This document shows, piece by piece, positions 45,751 through 58,200 of a stretch of 64,000 nt of DNA (positions within the stretch are counted from its first letter, which is position 1; each line of letters starts with the position of its first letter). Location: assembly GCA_019915135.1 (NCBI GenBank), contig JAHLMK010000004.1:682001-746000 (forward strand), in the 5' to 3' direction. The stretch comes from Strobilurus pachycystidiatus. Lineage: Eukaryota; Basidiomycota; Agaricomycetes; Agaricales; Physalacriaceae. Under the pieces are notes generated by a model. It did not search any database, was not told where the DNA came from, and saw only the letters and a program-made list of their open reading frames with translations. The position numbers were made by a program, and so were the translations under genes.

Positions 45751-47097
45751 GTGCACCAAGCAAGCGGACAGACACCCGAGGTCGTAGCACCGAATCCGAC
45801 ACCCCACTGCGACGCCACTTTTATGACGCAGAACACGCTCCCGCTTACGCCTCCCACTCTTCAGCACCTCCTCACGCTTCTCTCCTCTCTCCTCCCTCCC
45901 CTGGGCCTCGCGTCCCAGTCCCAGTTCCCCCACCCGCTGACTCTGATCGTGCATGGCGGCGCGGCGCACCTGCTGCATCCATCGCTGTCGACGATCCCCT
46001 CGACGCGCACGCACACGATGGACGTCGACATCATCCTGCGCGGCCTCCCGCCCGACGTCGTGCACATCCTGCTCCACGCCATCGCCCGCACCGCCGACGA
46101 GTTCAACCTCGCCTCGCCGTCGCCGTCGCCGTCGCCCCTCGCCCGCGACTGGATGAACGCCGAAGCGGACATCGCGCTCCCCCCGCCCCAGGCGCTCATC
46201 CTCTCCTCGCTCTCCCCCGCCAATCGGGCGCATCACACGCTGTACGAGAGCCCGAACGGGCGGCTGGTGCTGGTCGGCGTCCCGCCGTCGTGGGCCGTCG
46301 CGCTCAAGCTCGTGCGCTGCAACGCGCGCGACGTCGACGATATAATCGTGCTCCTCAAGAATGGCATGAAGCTACGACGGCACGGCAAGGGGGTCCGGTG
46401 GACCGCGGAGGTGCTGGAGGGCTGGCTCCGGGCGGAGTGTGGCGATATGGGGTACGCGGCGTATGATAGTGCGAGGCTGGGGGAGTGGAAGAGGAAGATA
46501 CGGCAGGTCGTGGAGATGGTGAGGGGGGAGGAGCAGTGGCATGGCGGTGACGCAGACCCGGACCCGGAACCAGAGCCAGAGCCGTTCGTCCCTCCAGACT
46601 TGTACTTCAATTGGGACACGAGGGGGGAGGAGGTCGCGCCATTCGTACCTCCGCCTCCGCGTTCCGAGTCTCCCGCTGATGTGCAGTCTTTCATACCCCC
46701 GCAGCCTTTCTATGCACGCGCTGTCATACCATCACCCTATCATCATGCACGGCCCGCGGATATCAGGCCGTTCATACCCCCTCCACCGAGTCCCTTGGAC
46801 GACATACAACCGTTCATACCTCCACCACCGCCCCCGAGGCATTCGCATGCAGCTGTCCATTTCGAACCTAGTCCACGCTACTATCCTCCAAACCGCTCAC
46901 AGACAATGCCTTTGTTCTCCCAACCACACCCACAACCACAGCCGCCGGCTCGGACGCAAACGATGGTTCCGTTTGTACCACCGCAGCCTCCTCCTCGACC
47001 TCGCGACGATCCACCGCCGTTCATACCACCGCATCCGTTCACACCTCGAGACGACCCGCCGCCATTTATACCGCCCCAGCACTTCCTCTCGTACTAG
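45751..47097 (+). CDS. Nucleotidyltransferase-fold-like protein with PFIPP repeats
   Basis: Single exon of 448 aa from 45751; the ATG at 45823 (MTQNTLPLTPPTLQHLLTLL) may be the true start. Residues about 55-110 read LTLIVHGGAAHLL, then TRTHTMDVDIIL: a Gly-rich loop followed by D-x-D, the pattern of minimal nucleotidyltransferase (AbiEii/DUF6036-like) domains. It continues with VLVGVPPSWAVALKLVRCNA and RDVDDIIVLL. From residue 280 the protein becomes a proline-rich tail with at least eight copies of P-F-(I/V)-P-P, probably disordered and suited to binding SH3- or WW-type partners. Enzymatic activity is unproven. A 23-bp triplicated repeat follows the stop. Confidence 0.6.
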   Translation: MHQASGQTPEVVAPNPTPHCDATFMTQNTLPLTPPTLQHLLTLLSSLLPPLGLASQSQFPHPLTLIVHGGAAHLLHPSLSTIPSTRTHTMDVDIILRGLPPDVVHILLHAIARTADEFNLASPSPSPSPLARDWMNAEADIALPPPQALILSSLSPANRAHHTLYESPNGRLVLVGVPPSWAVALKLVRCNARDVDDIIVLLKNGMKLRRHGKGVRWTAEVLEGWLRAECGDMGYAAYDSARLGEWKRKIRQVVEMVRGEEQWHGGDADPDPEPEPEPFVPPDLYFNWDTRGEEVAPFVPPPPRSESPADVQSFIPPQPFYARAVIPSPYHHARPADIRPFIPPPPSPLDDIQPFIPPPPPPRHSHAAVHFEPSPRYYPPNRSQTMPLFSQPHPQPQPPARTQTMVPFVPPQPPPRPRDDPPPFIPPHPFTPRDDPPPFIPPQHFLSY

Positions 47098-47134
47098 CTT
47101 TCCGCATGCTGTCTCGCTAACATAACATTGCATT

Positions 47135-47203
47135 GTAAGATAGAGTTGGTGTACAATGTAAGATAGAGTTGGTGTACAATGTAAGATAGAGTTGTTGTAC
47201 AAT
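47135..47203. repeat. 23-bp tandem repeat, three units
   Basis: GTAAGATAGAGTTGGTGTAC-type units start at 47135, 47158 and 47181, just after the stop codon of the preceding gene, in its likely 3' UTR. Confidence 0.85.
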
Positions 47204-47988
47204 AATCACAATTTGGATTTCATTGACTCTGTGAAAAAGGTTCTCGAAGACAACGTAAGATGCAGATCGTCCCAGGTGGACTATATGCGCCTCTAGACTT
47301 CGTCGTTGAAGTGGAAATGCGAATCGCGGTTGAAGCTCAAACGCCAGCGGTGACTGAACACCATGCTTTCATATCAAGGCGAGGCAGCCTCGTTTGGGGG
47401 CATGAAGTTATATACGAAATCGACTCGGTGTAAAGCATCGATATAGGCGGTCAGCCAGGTGGACTGAACGCCACAAAGAAACGGCAAGCAAATTACGTGT
47501 GGACCATACTCAACGCCCATCCTCAGGCGAGATGAGCCGTGCAGACGCGGAGGACTCGGATGCATGTGTCAAAAGATCCATCCTGGCAGTGCACAAGACA
47601 GGTAGGCTATACACCGCCGATGAAAGGACGTGCATGTCCCTTATAAGTTATTCCGAGTCAGCGGGGAACACGACACCCAAGAAAATTTCATTACATGTAA
47701 ACATCCTCTCTCATCTCATACATGTCGCGACGGGCCTGCCAGTGGGGGATAGTAGACCATACGCCCGTGGCAGAGATGAATGCCATGGGAGAGACATTGA
47801 AATACAGTTTGGATCCAAGAAGATCTAGAGTGTGACCACTGACTGTCCATGCAGCGGGGAGATAATTCGCACAGGATATCGGAACTTCCAACCGCGAACG
47901 AGGGATTCACTGGCAACTTTGTTGTGGAAGAAAAAACTTCAGGTTCCCTCACACATTATGCGAATACGTGACGTGACTAGACTATACG
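47204..47988. other. Intergenic with GTAGACTA-type motifs
   Basis: No gene is seen. Motif copies occur near 47275, 47604, 47748 and 47978. The left transposon is inserted just after the last one. Confidence 0.5.
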
Positions 47989-50900
47989 CCCCGTACAGGA
48001 CCCCCGCCAATACGGTTCGATGTCCGATCCACAAAGTGCCAAATCCGAGAAAATTTTGAGACGATGTACGGTGGAAACAGCCAAATGTAGGGCCCTTTGG
48101 CACCATATGTATCGTGCCGTGCTGAGCCAAAAAGATGTTCGTTGCGGCCACCTCTCATGCCAGAAGGTGCCAAATATGGCGCGAGAGCCCACATGTCGTC
48201 ATGTCCTGCCTACAATCTCTGTACATCGATGTCGCGAATTTCATCTTCCATGTCTAGACACACACACACGAGTCTGGTAGACTGATAGATTTGCCTAATT
48301 ACATTATCCAAATGAGAACGAGGCTATCAGCCAGTTGGCAGTGACGTATGTATGGAAAAGGAAAATACTGTCCGGCAAATTTCACCTTGGCCACCATCTC
48401 GTCCGCATTCACGCCCGATATTACGCCCTGCATGGAGCGCGACCTCGACCGCGAATTGGAGGCACTACAGCCTCCCTCTCCTCTTCTCGATGCGCTAAAG
48501 CCAGACCCTCGCACGTCCGTCAAGAGCTTTCTTGCCCTCAGTTTCCCTCAGCAGCCAGGTAGCCGAAAATTCGGTCTGAGAGGGATAGAGTGGTTTAGCC
48601 CCAGTGATAGCATCATCGAGCAGGACATACCGGATACAGTGTCCTCTCTTGTCCTCCCTTCCCCACTCACCTGCCGAACACTGGACGATCTATTGCGCAA
48701 AGCTCTGGAAAACAACCATCGGTCAGTCCAGCATCCGGTGAAGAACGATAGGCAACTCCCACTTTGGTCTGTCCGTGCATGGAAGTGGGGTAACCGGATG
48801 AATGAGAACCGTTCGTTCTGGCAGCAGAGACTTGCCTGGGTGGAGACAAAAGGAGAACTAGAAGGATGGAGTGCGACGCTAGTGGCGAAGACGATAACAG
48901 CAGTTGAGCAGTCACCGTGGCAGAGCGGGTTGCCATTTCTACAGAGGGGAGGAGTTCCTGTGCGACATCTGGCGCATATCTTACTTTCGCCGGAATGGTC
49001 AACAGGAGACACTGTCGACTGCATATTGTCCATTGTTCCCGTTATGGGATCCCAAGAAGCCGTTCAAAGCACGCGCCGAATTTTTCGTTGCATGTATATT
49101 GCATGTACCAGAGCTGGGAGAGATTGAGAGGGAAGCAAAGGTGAGCTACGCCGGTCCAGTGGATAGAGACGTCGAAGTTGATGATCAAACAGGTGGCCGC
49201 TGATGCTGTTCATCCACCGACGACGGAAAAGGCAACTGCTGCCTTTGATCTTGACCTGCACCTCCAATCTCAGACCCGTCATGCTCAACACAGCCGTCGC
49301 CTACGCAGATACGCTGAAGCAGAATACAATCATCTTCCTTCTGATAGCGACACGTCGAGTGACTCTGAGGCAACAGACGGATATACTACGCCTCCGCCAA
49401 CTGCAAAAGCAAACAAGAAGAAGCAAGCCAAGGCGGACGAGGCGTCATTGCCTCAAGAAGTAACTCCGCAGGTCAAACAAAAGGTGTGTCTGTGTACTCT
49501 GCGCAGTATCAGTGTATCCTCAGACCATTGTTTCACAGAAGAAACTTATCATTTCCGCGGACCAGATACCAGTCGGTCCTTCCTGGTGGAGAGATTCTAA
49601 ATTCCAAGCCTTTCAGCGCAAAGTCTATAAACTGGACGCTTACGGACCGGAATTCAGTCTCACCGACCAAAAGGTCGTCATCTGTGGACGGTGTCGAAAA
49701 GCGGTCCGAATGCGCGCCAACAATGCAATCAGTTACTTCGAGTCGCATCTTATCGGCGCTGGCTGCAAGAAGGAGTCGGGTGCACAGAGCGGTATAACTT
49801 CTTATTTTGCACTTTCCAAGTCGGCCACGGCTACCGCTACGAGACAGACTTTGGCATGTCCCGGTCTCACCGACGCCGTGCATGCACGCATCTCTCGACT
49901 TGTTAGACGCTCAGTGGCGACTTACGGTGGTGCACCGCATCGATCCAAGCTTAAGGAGATCGTTCTTGCCCAGGATAAGAGCATGTCCAAGCCGAAAAAT
50001 GCGAAGGAGCGCCATAAACGGATTCTGGATATCGAGAGTGCAAAAGCTCGATGGAAGCTCGAGCACGTTGCTCTAGTAGTTCGCTCGGTGGACTGCCTGG
50101 GGCAAATCTCAGTCTCGTCGTCTTCGGCTCCGCGAGTCCCTTGCGCGCCAGACATGAAACTTCTCAAAGATCGTGTCTTTCAGAACGCCTTAAGCCGACC
50201 GATGCCCGAGGATAAAAATGCGAAGTATACGCCCTTCGGATATCGAAATGCAGTGATTGCAGAGGCCTCTGCCCGTCATCACGACGTTCATGAACTGCTT
50301 TTAATGGTGCGTAGATTATTCATCATTTGACTATTCAATTCTCATGCTCAGAAATTCAGCCCGAATCTTCGCGATGGCTTACATTAGCTCGGCGCGGATC
50401 CAAGGGACGCTACGGGACATACAACGCTTTTCTTGGGCTCTGCACAGGCATCATGGAGATTGAGGATCGACACCATCGAGGCAAAGGCCTCCAAAACATG
50501 AAGTACGATACAACGTGGGATATGATCTGTACCAACACAGCGCTCATGTGTCCGCGGGTCTATCGCATGCTTCGGAAAGAGCTTGGTGGTCCACACATTC
50601 GAACAATTCAGTATGTGGTTTACTGATGCTCTTGAATTCATCTAAGCATCATTTCCAGGAAAAGAGCTGCAAAAACAGGACGATTCCAAGCCGGACCCGA
50701 CATACAGAAGAACTTCGAGGACGCACGTAAATGGGTTGACGACATGAATTACAGCGGTCCCTTGGGCCTTGCTGTCGATGATACTGGACTCTCAAGGGGC
50801 ATTCGAACGTACAAAGATGGGGAATCCTGGAAAGTTGCTGGCATACACGGCCCACCAGTTGCAATTGAATCCTACGATGACCTTCTGGAATTCAACTCAA

Positions 50901-53900
50901 TCGACCGAAGTCAACTTGCAGATAAGGTTTGTCCCTCGCATGCTCTTGTCTTCTTCCGAGCTCAAGTCTCCTAGGTTCGCGCGTGGATCCTCATCATCCC
51001 TATACCAGGCGTCCCGCCTAAGCTTTTAGCAACGCTTCCCATTTGCAGCAAGGTCGATAAAACCGAAATCGCGCAATGGCATGCCTCCATTGAGCAGGGA
51101 CTCATAGATCAGGGATTACACTATATCTCACTCAGTGTCGATGGTCATGCCGGCGAGCGCGGTCATGGGCATGAACTCGTCAAGTCTGCCGCCAAATTCC
51201 ACATCTGGGTCTTCCTACATCCGCTTCCTCATTGTCCGTCATTGACGCTCAAAGCTCCACTCTTGTCTAACGGAAAACCGCAAGCTGTTGGTTCGGATGG
51301 AAAACACGGGAGAAAGAATGGTCGGGGCAGCGCAACATCAGGAGCGCGTGTTCTACCTCTCGGAAACTATCTGGTTCATTTCGGAATGCTTGCTCTACTG
51401 GCGGAGAGCGCAAGCTCTCCTCTCCTCAAGACAGACATCATTGGCGTGGACAAGCAGGATGATCGAGCCGCCGCACGACTCTTCTCTGCAGCTACTATCT
51501 CTCACATCGGGGATACTCAGCCTGCAGAGTTAGGACTCGTCATCTACCTCTTTATCCTGGGAGAGGTCATCGATGCTCAGCAAAGCCGTAGTCTCCCTCA
51601 CGACGAGCGAGCAAAAATGCTCTGGCGTGGCCGGTTCTTCCTGGATGGCTGGCGAAACTACGTACTTGCTCACCCGCACTACAACGTCAATACACACTTC
51701 ATTACGCGCGAACTCTACGACATCCTTTCCATCTTCATCAACGCCATGCTGCTTCTCATTCTCATACATCGCGATTTCTACCCTGATATCCCATTATGTC
51801 TCTGGCTTCACTCTACTGAGGTGTGCGAACACTTCTTTGGTTGTGCACGTCAAATCCAGAAGGATTTCACAGCGGAGGAGTGGATGCTCATGATTCCCAA
51901 GATCATCTTGTACCTTATGGGTCAGATGAAGCAACAGGGGATCCAAGCGAGTGCGAGTCAGGCTCGGAGTGGATACAACCACTCGTGGTTCGATTCGACG
52001 GATATCGATATTCGCAACCTCGCCGAGTTTCCCTCCGATGAACAATTCCAGGAGATGATTGACGTTGCATATTTCGAAGCCGACAGTCTGATGACACTCC
52101 TCGGCATGGACATGCTCGCGACAGGCAATGACGAGACGCCTGTGCATAACCACTTGATCTCTGTTGTCGACTCATCTGAATTCAGCACAACAGCTGATGC
52201 AGAGGATGACAGTGGCTCTCAAACGGACACGATACCACCCGCTTCAGCCATCGAGGAGATGCTCGCACTCGATGGTCAAGACATGGAGGCTGGCGCGTCT
52301 GTGCCTCTCCGATTGGAACAGCGCATGATCAATGTTGGAAGTGCCGCTGTTGCAGATGCTATACATGCCTCTGTTTGCATGTGAGTTGTCAATTAAATTA
52401 CCGTAGCATGCATCTGATCAAGCCACCAGTGATGCCCTTCCGGAGCATGGCCCAACAGAGCAAGACGAATGGCGGGCCACCATCAAAGCCTTTGCTCAGG
52501 ACCTCCAAAGGCTTCCTCGACTTACTCGTCCACCATCATCACCCATTCCACCTGAGAACCGGAAGTCGCAGGCGGAACGACGTACTGCTCTCACTTTGGC
52601 CAAGTCAAAGGCTCTTCAGTTTGGGACGGTCGACAGCCTGAACTACCATGTTCTTGTCTCTGAACGGACACGTCATGAGACAGCCGAGGTCAAGAATGCG
52701 ATTGCCCATCGTTTCCGCAAAGCTCAGTCGTCAGAGGAGCAAATCAAGGAGGCCGAGATGCAGTCAGAGGAGCAGAAAGCAAAGTCGAAGGCTAAGGCCC
52801 AGAAGAAGAAAGCGGAGAACACAGCGGACGAGTCTGCACCTCAGGATAATCCTGATCCTGATCCAGAGGTAGGATCACAGTCGTCCGCTCTCGACGCCCA
52901 AGTGGTCAATCAACTTGCTCGCCTTGTATCAGATTCACTTATTGGTACAGGTAAGAAGATGAACACTTCGGGACTCGAACGCTTGGCACGTTGGAAGATG
53001 GTCGGGTTATCAGGTAAATTGGAGGACTTCGATCTTGCTCTTCCTCCGGATGAGGTAGAAGCATCAAACGCGCGGCGCCAGATGTACCTTGATGCCCGCC
53101 GTTTGTGGGGCAAGCTAGCCAGACATCTTCGTCCATTCGATCCGGTGACAGGAAGTATCTCTCCATTCCACGCACTGCGCCCTGGATCATGGGTTCTTGT
53201 TTACTGGACAGGTAAAATCTATGTGGCGCAAGGTACGGTCTTGGGCGTTATGATATATCAATTATGCTGACGTTCACTTCAGTCAAGGCAATATATGTTG
53301 AGGGTGGCGGGAAAACACCATCGCACAATTTCACTCCGGTCTGTAGTGATATCTTCAAGATCTCCCGCCTTGTCGTCCTGCTCTTCCAGCCGTTGGGAGG
53401 CCTATTTTATTCTCCGGTCTTTACCCAACCGCCGGGCTATCGGCAGATGCCCACATTTGCGTTTCTTCACCAGGCCAACCTCATCGGAAGTCTTGATCTC
53501 CTGGGATCGGTGATGCGCACAGATCAACCACGCACCAAGTTTGCTCATGGCATCTATCTCGAGCAAACTACTCCAGCTTTTGATGTATTTTGGGCGGCGA
53601 TGACGGAACACCTCTCACAAATGAAGAGCACTGTTGAACAGGTTGTCGACGCGTGTAATACTCGGAAGAAACGTGGCGCACAGGAGATGTCCAGTACTGG
53701 TACTGATTCTAGCGTAAATAGTACAGATAAGCATCAGAAACAGTAGATCTACAGTCTATACACACGTCTTGAGGTGGAAAACGTCTTCACGCGCGATCAC
53801 AGGTAAACTACGAAGATTTTCAGAATCTTACATGCCGAAACAGCCAAAAACGGACGCCCTCGCCGATGTCCGATGGAAACAGCCAAAAACGGCGAAATTC

Positions 53901-53977
53901 TGCAAATTCCGGACTGCCAAAAACGGCCCTCCCATGCATCGGACATCGAACCGTATTGGCGGGGGTCCTCCCCGTAC
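47989..53977 (+). mobile_element. P-like DNA transposon, left copy, with target duplications
   Basis: Element 47997-53969 (5,973 bp). 32-bp perfect terminal inverted repeats start AGGACCCCCGCCAATACG. The 8-bp target duplication CCCCGTAC is at 47989-47996 and 53970-53977. Subterminal zones have short repeats of GCCAAAAACGG/GCCGTTTTTGGC type at the right end and GCCAAAT-type words at the left. It carries one multi-exon transposase gene. An almost identical copy lies inverted at 55211-61183. Confidence 0.95.
48432..53746 (+). CDS. Transposase, P element/THAP9-like (left copy)
   Basis: Multi-exon gene. From QVKQK (49483) to the stop, all introns splice in phase. A C2HC zinc finger (CGRC at 49683-49694, His 49745, Cys 49763) precedes a core. 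Core landmarks: LGLAVDDTGL (~50767) as first acid, ISLSVDGHAGER (~51125) as second, DGKHGRKNGR (~51294) like the DxxHxxKxxRN segment of P/THAP9, VDKQDDRAAARLF, and STEVCEHFFG (~51811) as candidate third acid. The C-terminus has a Lys/Glu-rich coiled coil (52720-52830) and ends HQKQ. The N-terminal part (48432-49140) opens MERDLDRELEALQPPSPLLD and needs a frame change near 49040. The core assignment is by motif order, not by a search. Confidence 0.75.
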
Positions 53978-55202
53978 ATGAAACAGTGCCATTTGTAGTT
54001 TGCCAGTCCACATATTGCGAGAAAAAGACGTATCGGAAATCGGACGTTTATAAGTACACTGGCAGTACTAGTGATTGCGAGTAGACTATGCACCGCCGTA
54101 GAAGAAACTTCAGAGGCCAAGCTGCGTACTGTGTAAGAAATCACATTATTGACGCTGGCAATTGCGACCTCCACACTGGCAGTAAATCTTCATCCGAGGA
54201 GCATCTGTGGAAATTCAACTCGCGAACAAAGCCTCTTGGCTTTGGAGCGTAAAAAAGCCCTTTCCATACTGTACACACGAGACACATCCAGGTAGACTAG
54301 ACGCCTCTGGTCAGGAAGCTTTTCACAGCTCAGAATGATGGCCAACTTACGACGCAGAAGATGAAAGTCTATCCAGTGAAGCCGAGTCCATGACTGAGGA
54401 CCAAAATTAAATGGTGCTCTTTCACGTAGTATGCGGGGTGCAAACCAGGTCTGCGAGGGGTATGAAGATACAGTACATGCATGCGTGTGAATGGAGGACA
54501 CGAACCGACCGAAGCTGTGTAACTTCAAGAAATTGGACAGCGCGAGGAAAGGACTTGGTCCCTTGAAGAGGTTCGGAGATGGTGAGGTGAAGAACACAAG
54601 CTTGAGTGAACGACCGTGTCAGAAAATCCAATTTGGAGGATGTCTACGAACCACTGGCAGTGCACGAGACAAGTAGACTATGCACCCCCGGATAGAGACA
54701 GGCATAGACGTGCTTGGACACCTCCCAAAAGTCGGATGCACGGCGTATCCAGATCCTCGGGCGTTGTGATTCGCACCGATGCCGTCGATTCAGAACATCT
54801 GCTGGGAAGACAGCGTCGAACTCTCCACATATTGCGTGCCGAAAAATCACCCAGCGACTGAGCGTGCTAACATACTGGCAGTGCTCATGGCGAGTAGACT
54901 ATGCACTGCCAAAGAAGAAGGGGTCGAAGAGCGGCGATTGCAAAGTTCAAGGTTGCCAATGTCTGTGAGAAAACTTGAAATTCAACAAGAATACAACGCG
55001 GCGTGTCTGGGTAGACTACGTGCCCGTCCATGTAGGAGAGTCCACAGATAATGTTAAATGTAGTGAACGACTCGCACTCATGTTGCTGACAAGCCTGATT
55101 ATTCAGACGGAACAAACAGTTCAAATAACGGCGTTCACTATATGTACGTACCTCTCAGCTCATCGTGGAACATGAAAGACTAATATTATCATTCAGCAAG
55201 TA
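53978..55202. other. Spacer between the two transposons
   Basis: About 1.2 kb holding five copies of the (G)TAGACTA-GC(A/G)CC motif (54078, 54290, 54672, 54892, 55006), several preceded by CTGGCAGT. The right end (55055-55202) is the displaced 3' flank of the F-box segmental duplication. Confidence 0.7.
55055..55202 (-). repeat. Outer fragment of split segmental duplication
   Basis: Read on the reverse strand, TAGTCTTTCATGTTCCACGA followed by GAACGCC, TTGTTTGTTC-like and CAGCAACMTGAGT words matches 24025-24155. This is the continuation of the F-box 3' flank that stops at 61192, on the other side of the transposon. Confidence 0.75.
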
Positions 55203-58200
55203 TGTAAGTCAGGACCCCCGCCAATACGGTTCGATGTCCGATGCATGGGAGGGCCGTTTTTGGCAGTCCGGAATTTGCAGAATTTCGCCGTTTTTGGCTG
55301 TTTCCATCGGACATCGGCGAGGGCGTCCGTTTTTGGCTGTTTCGGCATGTAAGATTCTGAAAATCTTCGTAGTTTACCTGTGATCGCGCGTGAAGACGTT
55401 TTCCACCTCAAGACGTGTGTATAGACTGTAGATCTACTGTTTCTGATGCTTATCTGTACTATTTACGCTAGAATCAGTACCAGTACTGGACATCTCCTGT
55501 GCGCCACGTTTCTTCCGAGTATTACACGCGTCGACAACCTGTTCAACAGTGCTCTTCATTTGTGAGAGGTGTTCCGTCATCGCCGCCCAAAATACATCAA
55601 AAGCTGGAGTAGTTTGCTCGAGATAGATGCCATGAGCAAACTTGGTGCGTGGTTGATCTGTGCGCATCACCGATCCCAGGAGATCAAGACTTCCGATGAG
55701 GTTGGCCTGGTGAAGAAACGCAAATGTGGGCATCTGCCGATAGCCCGGCGGTTGGGTAAAGACCGGAGAATAAAATAGGCCTCCCAACGGCTGGAAGAGC
55801 AGGACGACAAGGCGGGAGATCTTGAAGATATCACTACAGACCGGAGTGAAATTGTGCGATGGTGTTTTCCCGCCACCCTCAACATATATTGCCTTGACTG
55901 AAGTGAACGTCAGCATAATTGATATATCATAACGCCCAAGACCGTACCTTGCGCCACATAGATTTTACCTGTCCAGTAAACAAGAACCCATGATCCAGGG
56001 CGCAGTGCGTGGAATGGAGAGATACTTCCTGTCACCGGATCGAATGGACGAAGATGTCTGGCTAGCTTGCCCCACAAACGGCGGGCATCAAGGTACATCT
56101 GGCGCCGCGCGTTTGATGCTTCTACCTCATCCGGAGGAAGAGCAAGATCGAAGTCCTCCAATTTACCTGATAACCCGACCATCTTCCAACGTGCCAAGCG
56201 TTCGAGTCCCGAAGTGTTCATCTTCTTACCTGTACCAATAAGTGAATCTGATACAAGGCGAGCAAGTTGATTGACCACTTGGGCGTCGAGAGCGGACGAC
56301 TGTGATCCTACCTCTGGATCAGGATCAGGATTATCCTGAGGTGCAGACTCGTCCGCTGTGTTCTCCGCTTTCTTCTTCTGGGCCTTAGCCTTCGACTTTG
56401 CTTTCTGCTCCTCTGACTGCATCTCGGCCTCCTTGATTTGCTCCTCTGACGACTGAGCTTTGCGGAAACGATGGGCAATCGCATTCTTGACCTCGGCTGT
56501 CTCATGACGTGTCCGTTCAGAGACAAGAACATGGTAGTTCAGGCTGTCGACCGTCCCAAACTGAAGAGCCTTTGACTTGGCCAAAGTGAGAGCAGTACGT
56601 CGTTCCGCCTGCGACTTCCGGTTCTCAGGTGGAATGGGTGATGATGGTGGACGAGTAAGTCGAGGAAGCCTTTGGAGGTCCTGAGCAAAGGCTTTGATGG
56701 TGGCCCGCCATTCGTCTTGCTCTGTTGGGCCATGCTCCGGAAGGGCATCACTGGTGGCTTGATCAGATGCATGCTACGGTAATTTAATTGACAACTCACA
56801 TGCAAACAGAGGCATGTATAGCATCTGCAACAGCGGCACTTCCAACATCGATCATGCGCTGTTCCAATCGGAGAGGCACAGACGCGCCAGCCTCCATGTC
56901 TTGACCATCGAGTGCGAGCATCTCCTCGATGGCTGAAGCGGGTGGTATCGTGTCCGTTTGAGAGCCACTGTCATCCTCTGCATCAGCTGTTGTGCTGAAT
57001 TCAGATGAGTCGACAACAGAGATCAAGTGGTTATGCACAGGCGTCTCGTCATTGCCTGTCGCGAGCATGTCCATGCCGAGGAGTGTCATCAGACTGTCGG
57101 CTTCGAAATATGCAACGTCAATCATCTCCTGGAATCGTTCATCGGAGGGAAACTCGGCGAGGTTGCGAATATCGATATCCGTCGAATCGAACCACGAGTG
57201 GTTGTATCCACTCCGAGCCTGACTCGCACTCGCTTGGATCCCCTGTTGCTTCATCTGACCCATAAGGTACAAGATGATCTTGGGAATCATGAGCATCCAC
57301 TCCTCCGCTGTGAAATCCTTCTGGATTTGACGTGCACAACCAAAGAAGTGTTCGCACACCTCAGTAGAGTGAAGCCAGAGACATAATGGGATATCAGGGT
57401 AGAAATCGCGATGTATGAGAATGAGAAGCAGCATGGCGTTGATGAAGATGGAAAGGATGTCGTAGAGTTCGCGCGTAATGAAGTGTGTATTGACGTTGTA
57501 GTGCGGGTGAGCAAGTACGTAGTTTCGCCAGCCATCCAGGAAGAACCGGCCACGCCAGAGCATTTTTGCTCGCTCGTCGTGAGGGAGACTACGGCTTTGC
57601 TGAGCATCGATGACCTCTCCCAGGATAAAGAGGTAGATGACGAGTCCTAACTCTGCAGGCTGAGTATCCCCGATGTGAGAGATAGTAGCTGCAGAGAAGA
57701 GTCGTGCGGCGGCTCGATCATCCTGCTTGTCCACGCCAATGATGTCTGTCTTGAGGAGAGGAGAGCTTGCGCTCTCCGCCAGTAGAGCAAGCATTCCGAA
57801 ATGAACCAGATAGTTTCCGAGAGGTAGAACACGCGCTCCTGATGTTGCGCTGCCCCGACCATTCTTTCTCCCGTGTTTTCCATCCGAACCAACAGCTTGC
57901 GGTTTTCCGTTAGACAAGAGTGGAGCTTTGAGCGTCAATGACGGACAATGAGGAAGCGGATGTAGGAAGACCCAGATGTGGAATTTGGCGGCAGACTTGA
58001 CGAGTTCATGCCCATGACCGCGCTCGCCGGCATGACCATCGACACTGAGTGAGATATAGTGTAATCCCTGATCTATGAGTCCCTGCTCAATGGAGGCATG
58101 CCATTGCGCGATTTCGGTTTTATCGACCTTGCTGCAAATGGGAAGCGTTGCTAAAAGCTTAGGCGGGACGCCTGGTATAGGGATGATGAGGATCCACGCG

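Noticed and set aside
48432..53746. Kyakuja-Dileera-Zisupton transposase
   Set aside because: The 8-bp duplication fits, but I see none of the CxC cysteine cluster or KDZ core motifs; the motif order fits P/THAP9 better.
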